Shown: piece by piece, positions 17,255-26,329 of the stretch
Layout: every line of letters starts with the position of its first letter
Numbering within the stretch: position 1 is the first letter of the stretch
NCBI GenBank assembly: GCA_963814315.1
Contig: CAWFCG010000001.1
Location: forward strand, 806,001-870,000
Direction of reading: 5' to 3'
DNA from: JAFMJV01 sp963814315
Lineage (GTDB): Bacteria > Chloroflexota > Limnocylindria > Limnocylindrales > CSP1-4
Length of the DNA stretch: 64,000 bases
Position numbers and translations under genes: made by a program
The notes under the pieces: generated by a model
What the model was told of the DNA's origin: nothing
The model's database searches: none
What the model saw: only the letters and a program-made list of their open reading frames with translations

Positions 17255-18688
17255 ATGTCATTGCTGAAACGGATCGAAAGCGCCAAGCCCGGCGGCGAGG
17301 GCGCGCCCGCCACCATCCCTGGTGGGCCCTTCCCGCCAGGGGCCATGCCGCCCCCAGGGGCAGCCTTGGGCCAGCCCGGGGTCCCGCGGCCACCCATGCC
17401 ACCGCGTGTGATCTCCCAGGTCCCGGTGCGCGAGTCATTCCGCGATACCAAGTACCGCATCCAGCAGCGCGTCATCTCCGACCTGGATCCCAAGCTGGAC
17501 CTGAGCAACCAGGTGGAGGTGCGGCGCCAGATCGAAGAGATCTTCAGCATCGCCATCGACGAGGAGGGTCTGGCCCTCACCCGTGCCGAGCGGGTGCGCA
17601 TGCTGGAGCAGATCACCGACGAGATCGTGGGCCTTGGACCGCTTGAGCCACTCCTCCGCGACGAGTCGATCACCGAGATCATGGTCAACGGTCCGCGCCA
17701 GGTCTACATCGAGCGCGCCGGCCGCCTGGAGCTGACCAACATCGCCTTCCAGAACGATGACCACGTGATGCGCATCATCGACCGCATCATCGCCCCCATC
17801 GGGCGCCGCGTGGATGAGTCGAGCCCCATGGTGGACGCCCGCCTGACCGACGGCTCGCGCGTCAACGCCATCATCCCGCCACTCAGCCTGGTGGGGCCGG
17901 TCATCACCATCCGCAAGTTCGCGGCCTCACCCTTTACCGTCGACGACCTCATCCGCTTTGGCACGGCCACGCCCGAGATGTTCGACTTCTTGAAGGCCTG
18001 TGTGGAGGCGCGACTGAATGTCTTCGTCTCCGGTGGTACCGGCTCGGGCAAGACCACGACCCTCAATGTGCTCTCGTCATTCATCCCCAATGATGAGCGC
18101 ATCGTCACCATCGAGGACGCCGCCGAGCTGCAGCTGCGCCAGGAGCATGTCATCACCCTGGAGTCGCGCCCGCCCAACATCGAGGGCAAGGGCGCCATCA
18201 CCATCCGTGAGCTCGTGCGCAACTCGCTACGCATGCGGCCCGATCGCATCGTCGTCGGTGAGTGTCGATCTTCGGAGGCGCTCGATATGCTGCAGGCCAT
18301 GAATACCGGCCACGATGGCTCGATGTCTACCGGCCACTCCAATAGCCCCCGCGACATGCTCTCCCGCCTGGAGACCATGGTGCTGATGGCAGGTGTCGAT
18401 CTACCGCTGCGCGCCATCCGCGAGCAGATCGCTTCGGCCGTCGACCTTATCGTGCATCAGTCGCGCCTCAAGGATGGAACACGCCGCGTCACCAGCATCA
18501 CCGAGGTGCAGGGCATGGAAGGAGACGTCGTCGTCATGCAGGAGGTCTTTACCTTCGAGCAGACCGGCGTCATCGAGGGTCAGATCCAGGGCATCCTGCG
18601 ACCAACCGGCATCCGGCCCAAGTTCACCGAGAAGTTCGAGGTCATGGGCATCAACCTGCCCCCTGCCCTCTTCGGGTATCGGTCCTAG
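17255..18688 (+). CDS. tadA: Tad pilus secretion ATPase TadA/CpaF
   Basis: 477 residues. A Pro/Gly-rich N-terminal ~55 residues precede the CpaF-type N-domain (VISDLDPKLDLSNQVEVRRQIEEIF) and the type II/IV secretion ATPase core: Walker A VSGGTGSGKTTTLNVL near residue 260, the Asp box RIVTIEDAAELQL, Walker B RPDRIVVGECR and His box GHDGSMSTGHSNSPRDMLSRLE. It powers pilus assembly on the inner face of the membrane. The gap to CpaE is 34 bases. Confidence 0.95.
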   Translation: MSLLKRIESAKPGGEGAPATIPGGPFPPGAMPPPGAALGQPGVPRPPMPPRVISQVPVRESFRDTKYRIQQRVISDLDPKLDLSNQVEVRRQIEEIFSIAIDEEGLALTRAERVRMLEQITDEIVGLGPLEPLLRDESITEIMVNGPRQVYIERAGRLELTNIAFQNDDHVMRIIDRIIAPIGRRVDESSPMVDARLTDGSRVNAIIPPLSLVGPVITIRKFAASPFTVDDLIRFGTATPEMFDFLKACVEARLNVFVSGGTGSGKTTTLNVLSSFIPNDERIVTIEDAAELQLRQEHVITLESRPPNIEGKGAITIRELVRNSLRMRPDRIVVGECRSSEALDMLQAMNTGHDGSMSTGHSNSPRDMLSRLETMVLMAGVDLPLRAIREQIASAVDLIVHQSRLKDGTRRVTSITEVQGMEGDVVVMQEVFTFEQTGVIEGQIQGILRPTGIRPKFTEKFEVMGINLPPALFGYRS

Positions 18689-18697
18689 GAGGTCACG

Positions 18698-19714
18698 ATG
18701 GATCCTGCCGTCCTCGTCGCTATCCTGGCCGCCGTCGCGGTCCTGTTGCTGTTCTTCGGCGTCTTTGGCGGTCGGCGTGTCTCGCCGACCGAGCGTCTCG
18801 AACAGGTGACGATCGCTGCCGCCGAAGCCCGCAACCGCGACCGCGACCCGAAACAGGGCAAGACCCTGCGCGCACGCCTGTTCGGCGGCCGCGCCGCCAG
18901 CGGCGTCGATCGCGTCGTGGAGCGACGCGACTGGGGCTCCAATATGGCTCGCGAGCTGGCTCGCGCCGATCTCCAGCTGCGACCCTCGGAGTACCTTGCC
19001 ATCCGGATCGGCGCCATCGTCGGCGCGCCCATGGCGATGTATCTGCTGGGCGCGACGGTCTTTCCCACCCTGGGCAACCCGCTGGCCATCTTGCTGGCGG
19101 CCGTGCTGGGCTGGTGGATCCCGCGCTACTACGTCAACCGCCGCAAGAACAAGCGACTGCGTTCGTTCAACGACCATCTCGCCGACACCATCACGCTGGT
19201 CGCCAATGCGCTGCGTGCCGGTGCTTCCTTCCTGCAGGCCATCGAGCTGGTGGTGCGTGAGACACAGCCACCCATCTCCACCGAGTTCAACCGCGTCATC
19301 CGTGAGGTCAACCTGGGCCTGCCCTTCGAGCAGGCGCTGACCAACATGGTCCGCCGGGTGCGCTCCGAGGACCTTGAGCTGATGACCACTGCCATCACCA
19401 TCCAGCACCAGGTCGGCGGGAACCTCGCCGAGATCCTGGACTCCATCGCCTTCACCATCCGTGAGCGCATCCGCATCAAGGGCGATATCCGTACGCTGAC
19501 GGCGCAGCAGCGGATGTCCGGCTACGTCGTGGCTGGCCTGCCCATATTCCTGGTCGTCATCCTCTCGGTCATCGCACCCAGCTTCATGGAGCCGATGTTC
19601 GGTGACCCGACGATCTTCGGCATCCCGGCCGGCGTCATCATCCTCGTCATCGGAGCCGTGATGATGGCTATCGGATTCCTGCTCATCCGCCGCATCGTCG
19701 ACATCGAGGTCTAG
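18698..19714 (+). CDS. tadB: Tad pilus platform protein TadB
   Basis: 338 residues with GAGGT directly before the ATG region. An N-terminal helix (LVAILAAVAVLLLFFGVFGG) is followed by a cytoplasmic basic stretch, two helices, then the T2SSF (GspF-like) domain with DTITLVANALRAGASFLQAIELV and IRIKGDIRTLTAQQRMSGYVVAGLP, and two more membrane helices. It is one half of the inner-membrane platform that partners TadC and TadA. Confidence 0.92.
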   Translation: MDPAVLVAILAAVAVLLLFFGVFGGRRVSPTERLEQVTIAAAEARNRDRDPKQGKTLRARLFGGRAASGVDRVVERRDWGSNMARELARADLQLRPSEYLAIRIGAIVGAPMAMYLLGATVFPTLGNPLAILLAAVLGWWIPRYYVNRRKNKRLRSFNDHLADTITLVANALRAGASFLQAIELVVRETQPPISTEFNRVIREVNLGLPFEQALTNMVRRVRSEDLELMTTAITIQHQVGGNLAEILDSIAFTIRERIRIKGDIRTLTAQQRMSGYVVAGLPIFLVVILSVIAPSFMEPMFGDPTIFGIPAGVIILVIGAVMMAIGFLLIRRIVDIEV

Positions 19715-19716
19715 CC

Positions 19717-20646
19717 ATGGGACTCCCCTTCCTCATGGCGTTGCTGGCTGCCGGCGGCGTCTTGCTCATCGTCTGGTCGCTTCTGGGTGCCCGTACCTCA
19801 GACCCGGTCCAGGCGCGGCTGACTCACTTGGGCACCCTCGAAGGCGTCACCAGCCTTGAGGAGATCGAGCTACAGCAGCCCGTCATGGACCGGACGCTGC
19901 GACCGCTGATGCGTCGCCTCTCCGGTATCGGCACGCGCCTCACCTCGCGTGACCGGGTCGGCCGCACTGAGGGCCGTCTGGCTGAGGCCGGCTATCCCTA
20001 TGGCTTGCGCACCATCGACTTCATGGGTTTGAAGGTAGTCACCGCCCTGGTCACCAGCGGACTCGCCTTCCTCCTCTTCGGCGTGGCCATGGGATCTGGC
20101 GCGAGCTCAGGCCTGATCATCGCCGTCATCGGCCTGGTGGTCGGTTTCTTCGTGCCCGACTACTGGCTCATCCGTCGCATCAGGGGACGCCAGAAGGCCA
20201 TCCTGCTGGGCATCCCCGACACGCTCGACCTGTTGACCATCTCGGTCAAGGCCGGACTGGGCTTCGACGCCGCGCTGGGAAAGGTGGTCGAGAAGACACA
20301 GGGGCCCCTGTCGGATGAGTTCCGCCGCGCGATGGCGGAGGTGCGCATCGGCAAGCCCCGCCGCGATGCGCTCAAGGAGTTGGTGGCTCGCACCAACGTG
20401 CCCGCGCTGACCAACTTCATCGGAGCCATCATCCAGGCCGAGCAGCTCGGCGTGGCCATCGCCAACGTCCTTGAAGTGCAGTCCGAGCAGCTTCGCATCG
20501 AGCGCCGACAGCGTGCTGAGGAGATGGCGGCCAAGGCGCCCATCAAGATGCTGTTCCCGCTGGTGGGATGCATCTTCCCCTCGCTCTTCATCGTCATCCT
20601 GGGGCCGGCCTTGATCCTTATCATGTTGAACCTGACCACGGTCTAG
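19717..20646 (+). CDS. tadC: Tad pilus platform protein TadC
   Basis: 309 residues, starting two bases after TadB. It has an N-terminal helix, then GYPYGLRTIDFMGLKV, a helix pair, and a T2SSF domain with PDTLDLLTISVKAGLGFDAALGKVVE and QLRIERRQRAEEMAAKAPIKMLFPL, ending in a hydrophobic segment. The operon seems to stop here: no pilin, prepilin peptidase (TadV), secretin or TadD homologue is visible in the window. Confidence 0.92.
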   Translation: MGLPFLMALLAAGGVLLIVWSLLGARTSDPVQARLTHLGTLEGVTSLEEIELQQPVMDRTLRPLMRRLSGIGTRLTSRDRVGRTEGRLAEAGYPYGLRTIDFMGLKVVTALVTSGLAFLLFGVAMGSGASSGLIIAVIGLVVGFFVPDYWLIRRIRGRQKAILLGIPDTLDLLTISVKAGLGFDAALGKVVEKTQGPLSDEFRRAMAEVRIGKPRRDALKELVARTNVPALTNFIGAIIQAEQLGVAIANVLEVQSEQLRIERRQRAEEMAAKAPIKMLFPLVGCIFPSLFIVILGPALILIMLNLTTV

Positions 20647-20673
20647 GCTGCCGAGGTCACGCCATCAAGTCGC

Positions 20674-21069
20674 ATGAGTGAAGAACGGCAGCGTCTCCGA
20701 CGCCCCGCCGACGACGCCATCGTATGTGAGCGTCTGGTGATGGGTGAGTCATTCCTGCAGCGCTTCAGGGGTCTGATGGGGCGCGCCTCGATGGACACCG
20801 GCGAGGGCCTGTGGCTGCAAACGTCGAGCATCCACATGATGTTCATGCGCTTCCCTATCGATGCGCTCTTCGTGGGAAAAGCGGGCCCGGACGGCCGACG
20901 CACGGTCGTGCGGCTGCGTCCGGGCCTGCCGCCGTGGCGAGGACTCGTCTTGCCGGTGCGCGGTGCGCATGGCGTCATCGAGCTGCCGGCGGGGACCCTC
21001 GCTCGCTGCGGTGTGACCGAGGGCGATGAGGTCGTCATCGAGCCGGCCACGCCCAGGCCCGCTGGCTGA
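20674..21069 (+). CDS. DUF192 family protein
   Basis: 131 residues. The DUF192 pattern is FLQRFRGLMGRASM, EGLWLQTSSIHMMFMRFPIDALFV, then VVRLRPGLPPWR, GAHGVIELPAGTLARCGVTEGDEV. It is a small beta-rich domain of unknown biochemical role and often sits next to Tad genes. This copy lacks the usual signal peptide, so it is probably cytoplasmic. It follows TadC by 27 bases and may share its transcript. Confidence 0.88.
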   Translation: MSEERQRLRRPADDAIVCERLVMGESFLQRFRGLMGRASMDTGEGLWLQTSSIHMMFMRFPIDALFVGKAGPDGRRTVVRLRPGLPPWRGLVLPVRGAHGVIELPAGTLARCGVTEGDEVVIEPATPRPAG

Positions 21070-21133
21070 GCGATCGATCCACGGCCAAGCCGCGGATAAG
21101 CACCGGCCAAGTGGCGCCCGCCACGATGGCAGG

Positions 21134-21787
21134 ATGCGCTTCTTGCTGGACCTGTTGCTGCCGCCGCACTGCCCCGGCTGCGGGCGTGAAGGTGAGCCGC
21201 TCTGCGAACAGTGCCAGCGGCCGCTGCGGCGACGCCTGGACGAACCGGCCGGCGCACCGGTGGGTATGCCCGTGACGATGCCGCCCGGTCTGCTGCAACT
21301 GGAGTGGTGCGCCATGTACAGCGGGCCTGTCCGTGCCGCCCTGCACGCGTTGAAGTACCGCGGGGAGCGCCGCCTCAGCCAACCACTGGGAGCGGTCATG
21401 GCCGAACGTTGGCGCGCAGCGGGACGCGGCGGTGAGCTGGTCACCTGGGTACCAGTGCATCGGATGCGACGACGCGAGCGTGGCTTCGACCAAGCCGAGG
21501 AACTGGCGCGGGTGATGGCATCGGAGCTGGGACTGCCGGTGGAGCGCTGCCTGGAGCGACGACAGCGAACGGTGGCGCAGCACTCACTGGACCAACGCGA
21601 GCGTGCCGGCAACACATCTGGGGCCTTCGCGGTGCCATCGGACTGCAGGGAGCTCATCGGCGGACGCTGGATCCTGCTGGTCGATGACATCGTGACCACC
21701 GGTGCGACCCTCGCGGGCTGCACTGCTGCACTGCAGGCAGGGGGAGCTGGGGCGGTTTCGGCCATGGCCGTCGCGCGAGACCGCTGA
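21134..21787 (+). CDS. ComF family phosphoribosyltransferase-like protein
   Basis: 217 residues from ATG 21134, chosen so that the protein begins with the typical helix before the zinc site; the frame is open further upstream. It has the N-terminal zinc-finger cysteines (PPHCPGCGREGEPLCEQC), a middle region with ALKYRGERRLSQPLG, RRRERGFDQAEELA and QHSLDQRERAGN, and the PRTase loop ILLVDDIVTTGATL. ComF proteins are needed for uptake or processing of transforming DNA. No other competence gene is adjacent, though Tad-type pili are encoded just upstream. Confidence 0.88.
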   Translation: MRFLLDLLLPPHCPGCGREGEPLCEQCQRPLRRRLDEPAGAPVGMPVTMPPGLLQLEWCAMYSGPVRAALHALKYRGERRLSQPLGAVMAERWRAAGRGGELVTWVPVHRMRRRERGFDQAEELARVMASELGLPVERCLERRQRTVAQHSLDQRERAGNTSGAFAVPSDCRELIGGRWILLVDDIVTTGATLAGCTAALQAGGAGAVSAMAVARDR

Positions 21788-21882
21788 GATGTCGCACGGT
21801 CGAGGACGGCGAACACGCCGTGCGGGCGTGGCAGGCGGCGTGGCAGGGGCCTACTATCAGACCAAAAGCGGAGGTGCAGCCG

Positions 21883-22473
21883 GTGCGAATCACGATCCGA
21901 GGCAAGAACCTGACCGTATCGGAGAAGGACCGAGCCTACATCGAGCGCAAGATGCAGCGCCTGGAGCGGATGCTCGACGACCGTAGTGAGGCGGACGTGG
22001 AGTTGCGCCTGGAGGGCAATCCCAAGATCGACGGCAGCCACATCGTCGACGTCACGCTCTCGACTGCCGGTCAGTCACTGCGCAGCGTGGCGACAAGCGC
22101 ATCCTTCAAGGTCGCCGCTGATGAGGTCATCGACAAGATCGAGCGGCGCACCGTCGAGGCCCGCCAGCGACCGCGAGATCGACGGCGACACGCGCAGCTG
22201 CGCTATGCCAGCTCCAGCGGAGAGCCGTCACCGATCGTGGAGGGTGGGGATGAGGTCGCGGAGCCAGAGTCGCAGGTGGTGAAGGTCAAGCGCTTCGCCA
22301 TCGAGCCCATGTTCGAGGAGGATGCCATCGCGCGCATGGAGGAACTGGGGCACGCATTCTTCATCTTCGTCAATGCCGAGAACGAGCGGGTGGCCGTGCT
22401 GTACCGCCGACGAGACGGTCGCTACGGGCTCATCGAACCGGCCATCGGCGGAGCCTACAGCGCTGAGGGATAG
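21883..22473 (+). CDS. hpf: Ribosome hibernation-promoting factor, long form
   Basis: 196 residues from a GTG at 21883, preceded by GGAGG at the right distance; the frame is open upstream. Residues 1-~100 form the S30AE domain (ITIRGKNLTVSEKDRAYIERKM, then VDVTLSTAG). A basic linker follows, and the C-terminal ~60 residues are the dimerisation domain of long HPF (VVKVKRFAIEPMFEEDAIARMEELGHAFFIF). This form joins two 70S ribosomes into inactive 100S particles in stationary phase. Confidence 0.92.
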   Translation: MRITIRGKNLTVSEKDRAYIERKMQRLERMLDDRSEADVELRLEGNPKIDGSHIVDVTLSTAGQSLRSVATSASFKVAADEVIDKIERRTVEARQRPRDRRRHAQLRYASSSGEPSPIVEGGDEVAEPESQVVKVKRFAIEPMFEEDAIARMEELGHAFFIFVNAENERVAVLYRRRDGRYGLIEPAIGGAYSAEG

Positions 22474-22861
22474 CGTCGACTCCAAGCGTATGATGGGGCG
22501 CGGGGTCGCTCGTCGGGCCTAGCGTGCGCCTTCGCGGTGCCTGCCTGCTGGCTCGTGCGACCCTTGGGTGAACACGTGGCGCCCTGGGACCCCTATGGCG
22601 CGCTGAAGCCTCCTTGACACCCGAGGGGTTCCCCTGTGCACCTGCGTGCCACCTGTGACTGGGGGCGACCCTGTGCGCCATGAAGGTGCCTCTGAAGCCG
22701 CCGTACTGGTGGTCGTGGGGGACCACTCCCCCACCCGGTGCCCCGTACCAATGGACCATATTCCCCGGGGCGTCCCCGCACCGATGATGGTCCCTGCCGC
22801 CGAACGGTGGCTCACCGGGGCACCAAAGCCCGGGTGTCGATGACGACGCTGTCGGGGTGCT
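22474..22861. other. Structured intergenic region upstream of the XRE gene
   Basis: 388 bases without a credible ORF but rich in dyads. GTGGGGGA-CCAC-TCCCCCAC is a perfect 8-bp hairpin at 22715-22734. Nested arms GGTGCCCCG (22737-22745) with CGGGGCACC (22816-22824) enclose GGACCAT (22753-22759) with ATGGTCC (22787-22793). CCTGTG occurs three times around 22630-22675. It could be a structured leader of the XRE gene, a small RNA, or a terminator zone for hpf. No known RNA family is recognised. Confidence 0.5.
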
Positions 22862-23305
22862 ATGAGCGTCCAGAACCCACGGGCCTTCAACGAGTGGCTG
22901 CGAGCACAGCTCAAGGCCAAGAAGATGTCCCAACGCCAATTGGCACAGCAGTCGGGCGTGGATCATTCCACGATCTCGCGGCTGCTGCGGGGTGACCGCA
23001 CGCCTTCCCTGGGCACAGCCACCAAGCTGGCCAAGGGCCTGCGTGAGTTGCGCGACGACGTCGATTCGCCGCAGTACTTCGGTCTGACCTCGTCATCGAG
23101 CACACATCCGACCGCACGCGTCGAGTACGCGCTCCGCTCCGATGATCTGATGAGTGAGCCGCAGGTCCGCCAGGTCATGGAGTACTACCTGGCATTGCGC
23201 ATGCGCCGCCTGTCGGTTCGCCAGACCGGCCGCTACGCACCGGTGCGTCCGGTCGCCGCGGTGCGCTCGATCCCTACTCGCACCGAACCCAACAAGCAGC
23301 ACTGA
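22862..23305 (+). CDS. XRE-family helix-turn-helix protein
   Basis: 147 residues. Residues 5-65 are a Cro/C1-type HTH (FNEWLRAQLKAKKMSQRQLA, then SGVDHSTISRLLRGDRTPSLGTATKLAKGL). The remaining ~80 residues are charged and end Arg-rich without a known domain. It is a probable DNA-binding regulator whose target may be its own structured upstream region. It converges on the flippase-like gene. Confidence 0.8.
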   Translation: MSVQNPRAFNEWLRAQLKAKKMSQRQLAQQSGVDHSTISRLLRGDRTPSLGTATKLAKGLRELRDDVDSPQYFGLTSSSSTHPTARVEYALRSDDLMSEPQVRQVMEYYLALRMRRLSVRQTGRYAPVRPVAAVRSIPTRTEPNKQH

Positions 23306-23340
23306 TCGGCGGCGCTCCTGCCCGCCGCGGCGACTCTTCC

Positions 23341-23396
23341 CGACCACGGCCCTGTCTGCGCTTGCCCGGCGCTGTGCCCCGACTAGGCCGTGGTCG
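23341..23396. terminator. Inverted repeat between convergent genes
   Basis: CGACCACGGCC (23341-23351) and GGCCGTGGTCG (23386-23396) form a perfect 11-bp stem with a 34-base loop holding a smaller GCGC/GCGC stem. The second arm overlaps the last codons of the flippase-like gene. It suits a bidirectional terminator, although there is no T-run. Confidence 0.5.
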
Positions 23397-24561
23397 TTCC
23401 CTGTTCCGAGGGTGTGATGCCATCCGCACCGGAACGCCCGCCCTTGGTCTTGGGCGAAAGCAGGTAGGCGATGAAGCCGAGCACGATGACTGACAGCACG
23501 CTGATAGCCCGGTCGACAAGGGCGATGGTAGCGGCCTCAGTGGGATCGGCCTGGTAGACGACGGTCAAGATGCCGACGATCCCGGCCTCGACGATCCCGA
23601 GGCCCGCCGGCGTGAAGGGCACGGCGGTCAGCAGGGAGGCTACCAGGGCTACGAAGAAGGCGCCACTGATACCGAGCGAGATGTCGAAGCCGAGTGAGTC
23701 CACCACGAACAGCAGGCGCAGCGCTTCCGTGGTCCAGATGAGCCCCGTGAGCACGGCTACCAAGGGCAGGGTGCGGCGATCCGCGGAAAAGACGCCCTCT
23801 TCGAAGCGCTCGTAGAGCTCCTTGATCTTCACCGGAAGCGGCAAGCGCTCGACCAGTCGGCGTCCGAAGTTGCGGAGCGTGAACAGCGCAGCGGCGAGCA
23901 CGATCATCACCACGATGCCGATGAACATGATGGCCCGGACGGTCTCGTCCATCCCCGACCGGAACGACCAGAAGGCTGCCCCCAACCCCAGGATGACGAT
24001 GGCGAAGATGTCGAAGATGCGTTCGATGAAGATGGTCCCGAAGGTCGCCGAGAGCGACACCGGGAAGTTGACCTTCAGCAGCCAGGCACGATAGACCTCG
24101 CCCAGCTTGGCCGGCACGACGCTGTTGACGAGCCAGCTGACGAAGATGATCTCCGTCGAGTCGCGGATGCTGACCTTGGCACCGATGCCCCGCAGAAGGA
24201 TGGACCAGCGATACCCGCGCAGCGGGAAGCCGAGGTAGTAGATGGCGAAGGCAGCCAGGAGCCAGGCAGGGTCGGCTGCCAGCACGTAGTCCACGAGGGT
24301 GTCGAGCTCGAAGCCCGGCAGGGCCACCACGAACAGAAGCAGCACGAGGACGGGGACGATGATGGAGGCCTGCGTGCGTCGATCGCGCAGGCGCTGCGTG
24401 AGCGGGACGGCACCGTGGGAGAAGTCGTCCTCGAGGAGTGGGTCCTGCTTGGCCGCATCGCCGACGTCCGGGGTGGCCTCGAAAGCCGTCCGGAATGGCT
24501 CAGTCCGATCGCGGACCTCGTCGTCCTTGCCCTCCGGGGGGCTTGAGGGCAGCTCACTCAC
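23383..24561 (-). CDS. Flippase-like domain membrane protein (LPG_synthase_TM/UPF0104)
   Basis: 392 residues from a GTG overlapping the PHP gene stop (GTGA). After a polar N-terminus of ~60 residues there are about eight membrane helices. Family motifs are YYLGFPLRGYRWSILLRG, FVSWLVNSVVPAKLGEVYRAWLLK, SLSATFGTIFIERIFDIFAI and FTPAGLGIVEAGIVGIL. Relatives include lysylphosphatidylglycerol synthase membrane domains and AglD-type proteins. Without a catalytic domain, the exact substrate is unknown. Confidence 0.85.
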   Translation of the reverse strand: MSELPSSPPEGKDDEVRDRTEPFRTAFEATPDVGDAAKQDPLLEDDFSHGAVPLTQRLRDRRTQASIIVPVLVLLLFVVALPGFELDTLVDYVLAADPAWLLAAFAIYYLGFPLRGYRWSILLRGIGAKVSIRDSTEIIFVSWLVNSVVPAKLGEVYRAWLLKVNFPVSLSATFGTIFIERIFDIFAIVILGLGAAFWSFRSGMDETVRAIMFIGIVVMIVLAAALFTLRNFGRRLVERLPLPVKIKELYERFEEGVFSADRRTLPLVAVLTGLIWTTEALRLLFVVDSLGFDISLGISGAFFVALVASLLTAVPFTPAGLGIVEAGIVGILTVVYQADPTEAATIALVDRAISVLSVIVLGFIAYLLSPKTKGGRSGADGITPSEQGTTTA

Positions 24562-25328
24562 GATGTGCCCTCATCTCCCTCGACCGGGCGGATGCGACCG
24601 TTGCCACGGAAGCGGTTGGCCAGCTTGGCCAGGGGCGTCCACAGCCGCACGTAGTAGGACGCGCGGCCTCTCATGAGCTCTGCGCTCGGCAGGAGCATCC
24701 GCAGCTCTGCGGCCGTGGTGAACGTGCCCGACAGCACGGTGGAGGCGATCCCCAGCTCGGTGATGCTGTGCGCATCTGACGAGGCCACCCCGGGCAGTCC
24801 ATGGCGATGTGCGAAGGCTGCCGCCAAGGGGTTGGCATCACGATATGCGCGGGCGTTGTGCGTTTCCACATAGTCGACGATAGCGGCCAGCGCCTCCAGC
24901 TTCTGTCCGGCGCTGTCGGACCCGCCGTCGGCCTTGCTGCCGCCTGAGCTGCGGAAACCATCGAAGGGATGCGGCAGGCCCACCAAACCGCCCTGCTCTC
25001 GGATGGCCGCCGCGGTCTCCGCGGCCGAGAGTCCGGGCGGCACGGCTCGCTCCAGGAAGAGCCCCAGCATGTCACCCTCAGCCGTTCGGACCTCTTCGCC
25101 CACGATGATCTGCAGTGCTGCCGGTGCCAGGTCGCGAGCTCGCTGGGCTCCGTCGATACGCTCATGGTCGGTGACCGCGAGATGCGTCAGGCCGACTCGC
25201 ATCGCCTTCTCGATCATCTTGCCTGGGTCCGAGCGCGAATCGAATGAGGCCGAGCTATGCGTGTGAAGGTCGACGAAGGAGCGGCCGAGCGGCGGCGCGT
25301 CCCCGGCGAAGTCCCGCTGCGAGCCCAC
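24558..25328 (-). CDS. PHP domain phosphoesterase
   Basis: 256 residues from a GTG at 25328, two bases after the mreB stop. All PHP metal motifs are present: VDLHTHSSASFDS, LAVTDHERIDG, IIVGEEVRT, GLPHPFDG and VASSDAHS. Such stand-alone proteins hydrolyse phosphoesters such as 3',5'-bisphosphates or RNA ends; the substrate is not predictable here. Coupling to mreB and to the flippase-like gene places it in the murA-mreB operon. Confidence 0.88.
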   Translation of the reverse strand: MGSQRDFAGDAPPLGRSFVDLHTHSSASFDSRSDPGKMIEKAMRVGLTHLAVTDHERIDGAQRARDLAPAALQIIVGEEVRTAEGDMLGLFLERAVPPGLSAAETAAAIREQGGLVGLPHPFDGFRSSGGSKADGGSDSAGQKLEALAAIVDYVETHNARAYRDANPLAAAFAHRHGLPGVASSDAHSITELGIASTVLSGTFTTAAELRMLLPSAELMRGRASYYVRLWTPLAKLANRFRGNGRIRPVEGDEGTS

Positions 25329-25330
25329 GC

Positions 25331-26320
25331 CTACACCTTCTGCACGAGTGAAGCCTTGAAGAACTCGAAATGCTCCATGGCCAGGCCGGTGCCCAAGGCG
25401 ACGCAGTTGAGTGCATTCTCGGCGACGTGGCAGGGCACGCCGGTGACCTGTGTCAGCAAGCGATCCATGTTGCGCAGCAAAGACCCACCGCCGGTCATGA
25501 CCATACCCTTGTCGATGATGTCGCTGGCCAGCTCCGGTGGGGTCTCTTCGAGCACTGCCCGTACCGCCGTCACCACCTGCTGGAGCGGCTTCTCCATGGC
25601 TTCCATGACCTCTGAGCTGGTCAGCGGGATGGTCCGCGGCAGTCCCGCTACGAGGTCGCGACCACGGACGTCAAGCGTGAGCTCGCGCTCCAGCGGCAGG
25701 GCCGTGCCGATGGCGATCTTGACCTCCTCCGCGGTACGCTCGCCGATCATCAGGTTGTACTTGCGGCGGATGTAGCTGGCGATGGCCTCGTCGAAGCGAC
25801 TCCCACCGACCCGCAGGGAGCGACTCACGACGATGCCACCGAGTGCCACTACGGCGATCTCGCTGGTACCGCCGCCGATATCGATGATCATGTTTCCCGA
25901 GGCGCCCGAGATGGGCACATTGGCGCCGATGGCAGCCGCCAGTGGCTCCTCGATGAGGTAAGCCTCGCGAGCGCCGGCCTTGAGGGCCGCGTCGCGTACA
26001 GCCCGCTTCTCGACGCTGGTGACACCGGAGGGCACGCACACCATGACCTCCGGCTTGGTGAAGGAGCGGCCGGCCTTGCGGATGAAGTAACGCAGCATCG
26101 CCTCGGTGATGACATAGTCGGCGATGACGCCATCCTTCATGGGCCGGATGGCTGAGATGTTGCCAGGTGTCCGGCCGATCATCTCGCGCGCCTCCTCGCC
26201 GACGGCGACGATGTGGTGGCTGTCGCTGACAGCCACCACCGAGGGTTCGCGGATGACGATGCCCTTGCCCTTGACATAGACGAGCACATTGGCCGTGCCC
26301 AGATCGATCCCGATCTTCAT
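25331..26320 (-). CDS. mreB: Rod-shape actin homologue MreB
   Basis: 329 residues. It shows the actin-fold phosphate-1 loop (MKIGIDLGTANVLVYV), GNISAIRPMKDGVIADY, the phosphate-2 motif NMIIDIGGGTSEIAVV and MVMTGGGSLLRNMDRLL. MreB filaments guide lateral wall synthesis with RodA and PBP2, which are encoded 20 kb away in this window. The neighbour upstream is murA, an order also seen with the MreB paralogue Mbl in Bacillus. MreC is not adjacent. Confidence 0.94.
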   Translation of the reverse strand: MKIGIDLGTANVLVYVKGKGIVIREPSVVAVSDSHHIVAVGEEAREMIGRTPGNISAIRPMKDGVIADYVITEAMLRYFIRKAGRSFTKPEVMVCVPSGVTSVEKRAVRDAALKAGAREAYLIEEPLAAAIGANVPISGASGNMIIDIGGGTSEIAVVALGGIVVSRSLRVGGSRFDEAIASYIRRKYNLMIGERTAEEVKIAIGTALPLERELTLDVRGRDLVAGLPRTIPLTSSEVMEAMEKPLQQVVTAVRAVLEETPPELASDIIDKGMVMTGGGSLLRNMDRLLTQVTGVPCHVAENALNCVALGTGLAMEHFEFFKASLVQKV

Positions 26321-26329
26321 CCGGCAGCC

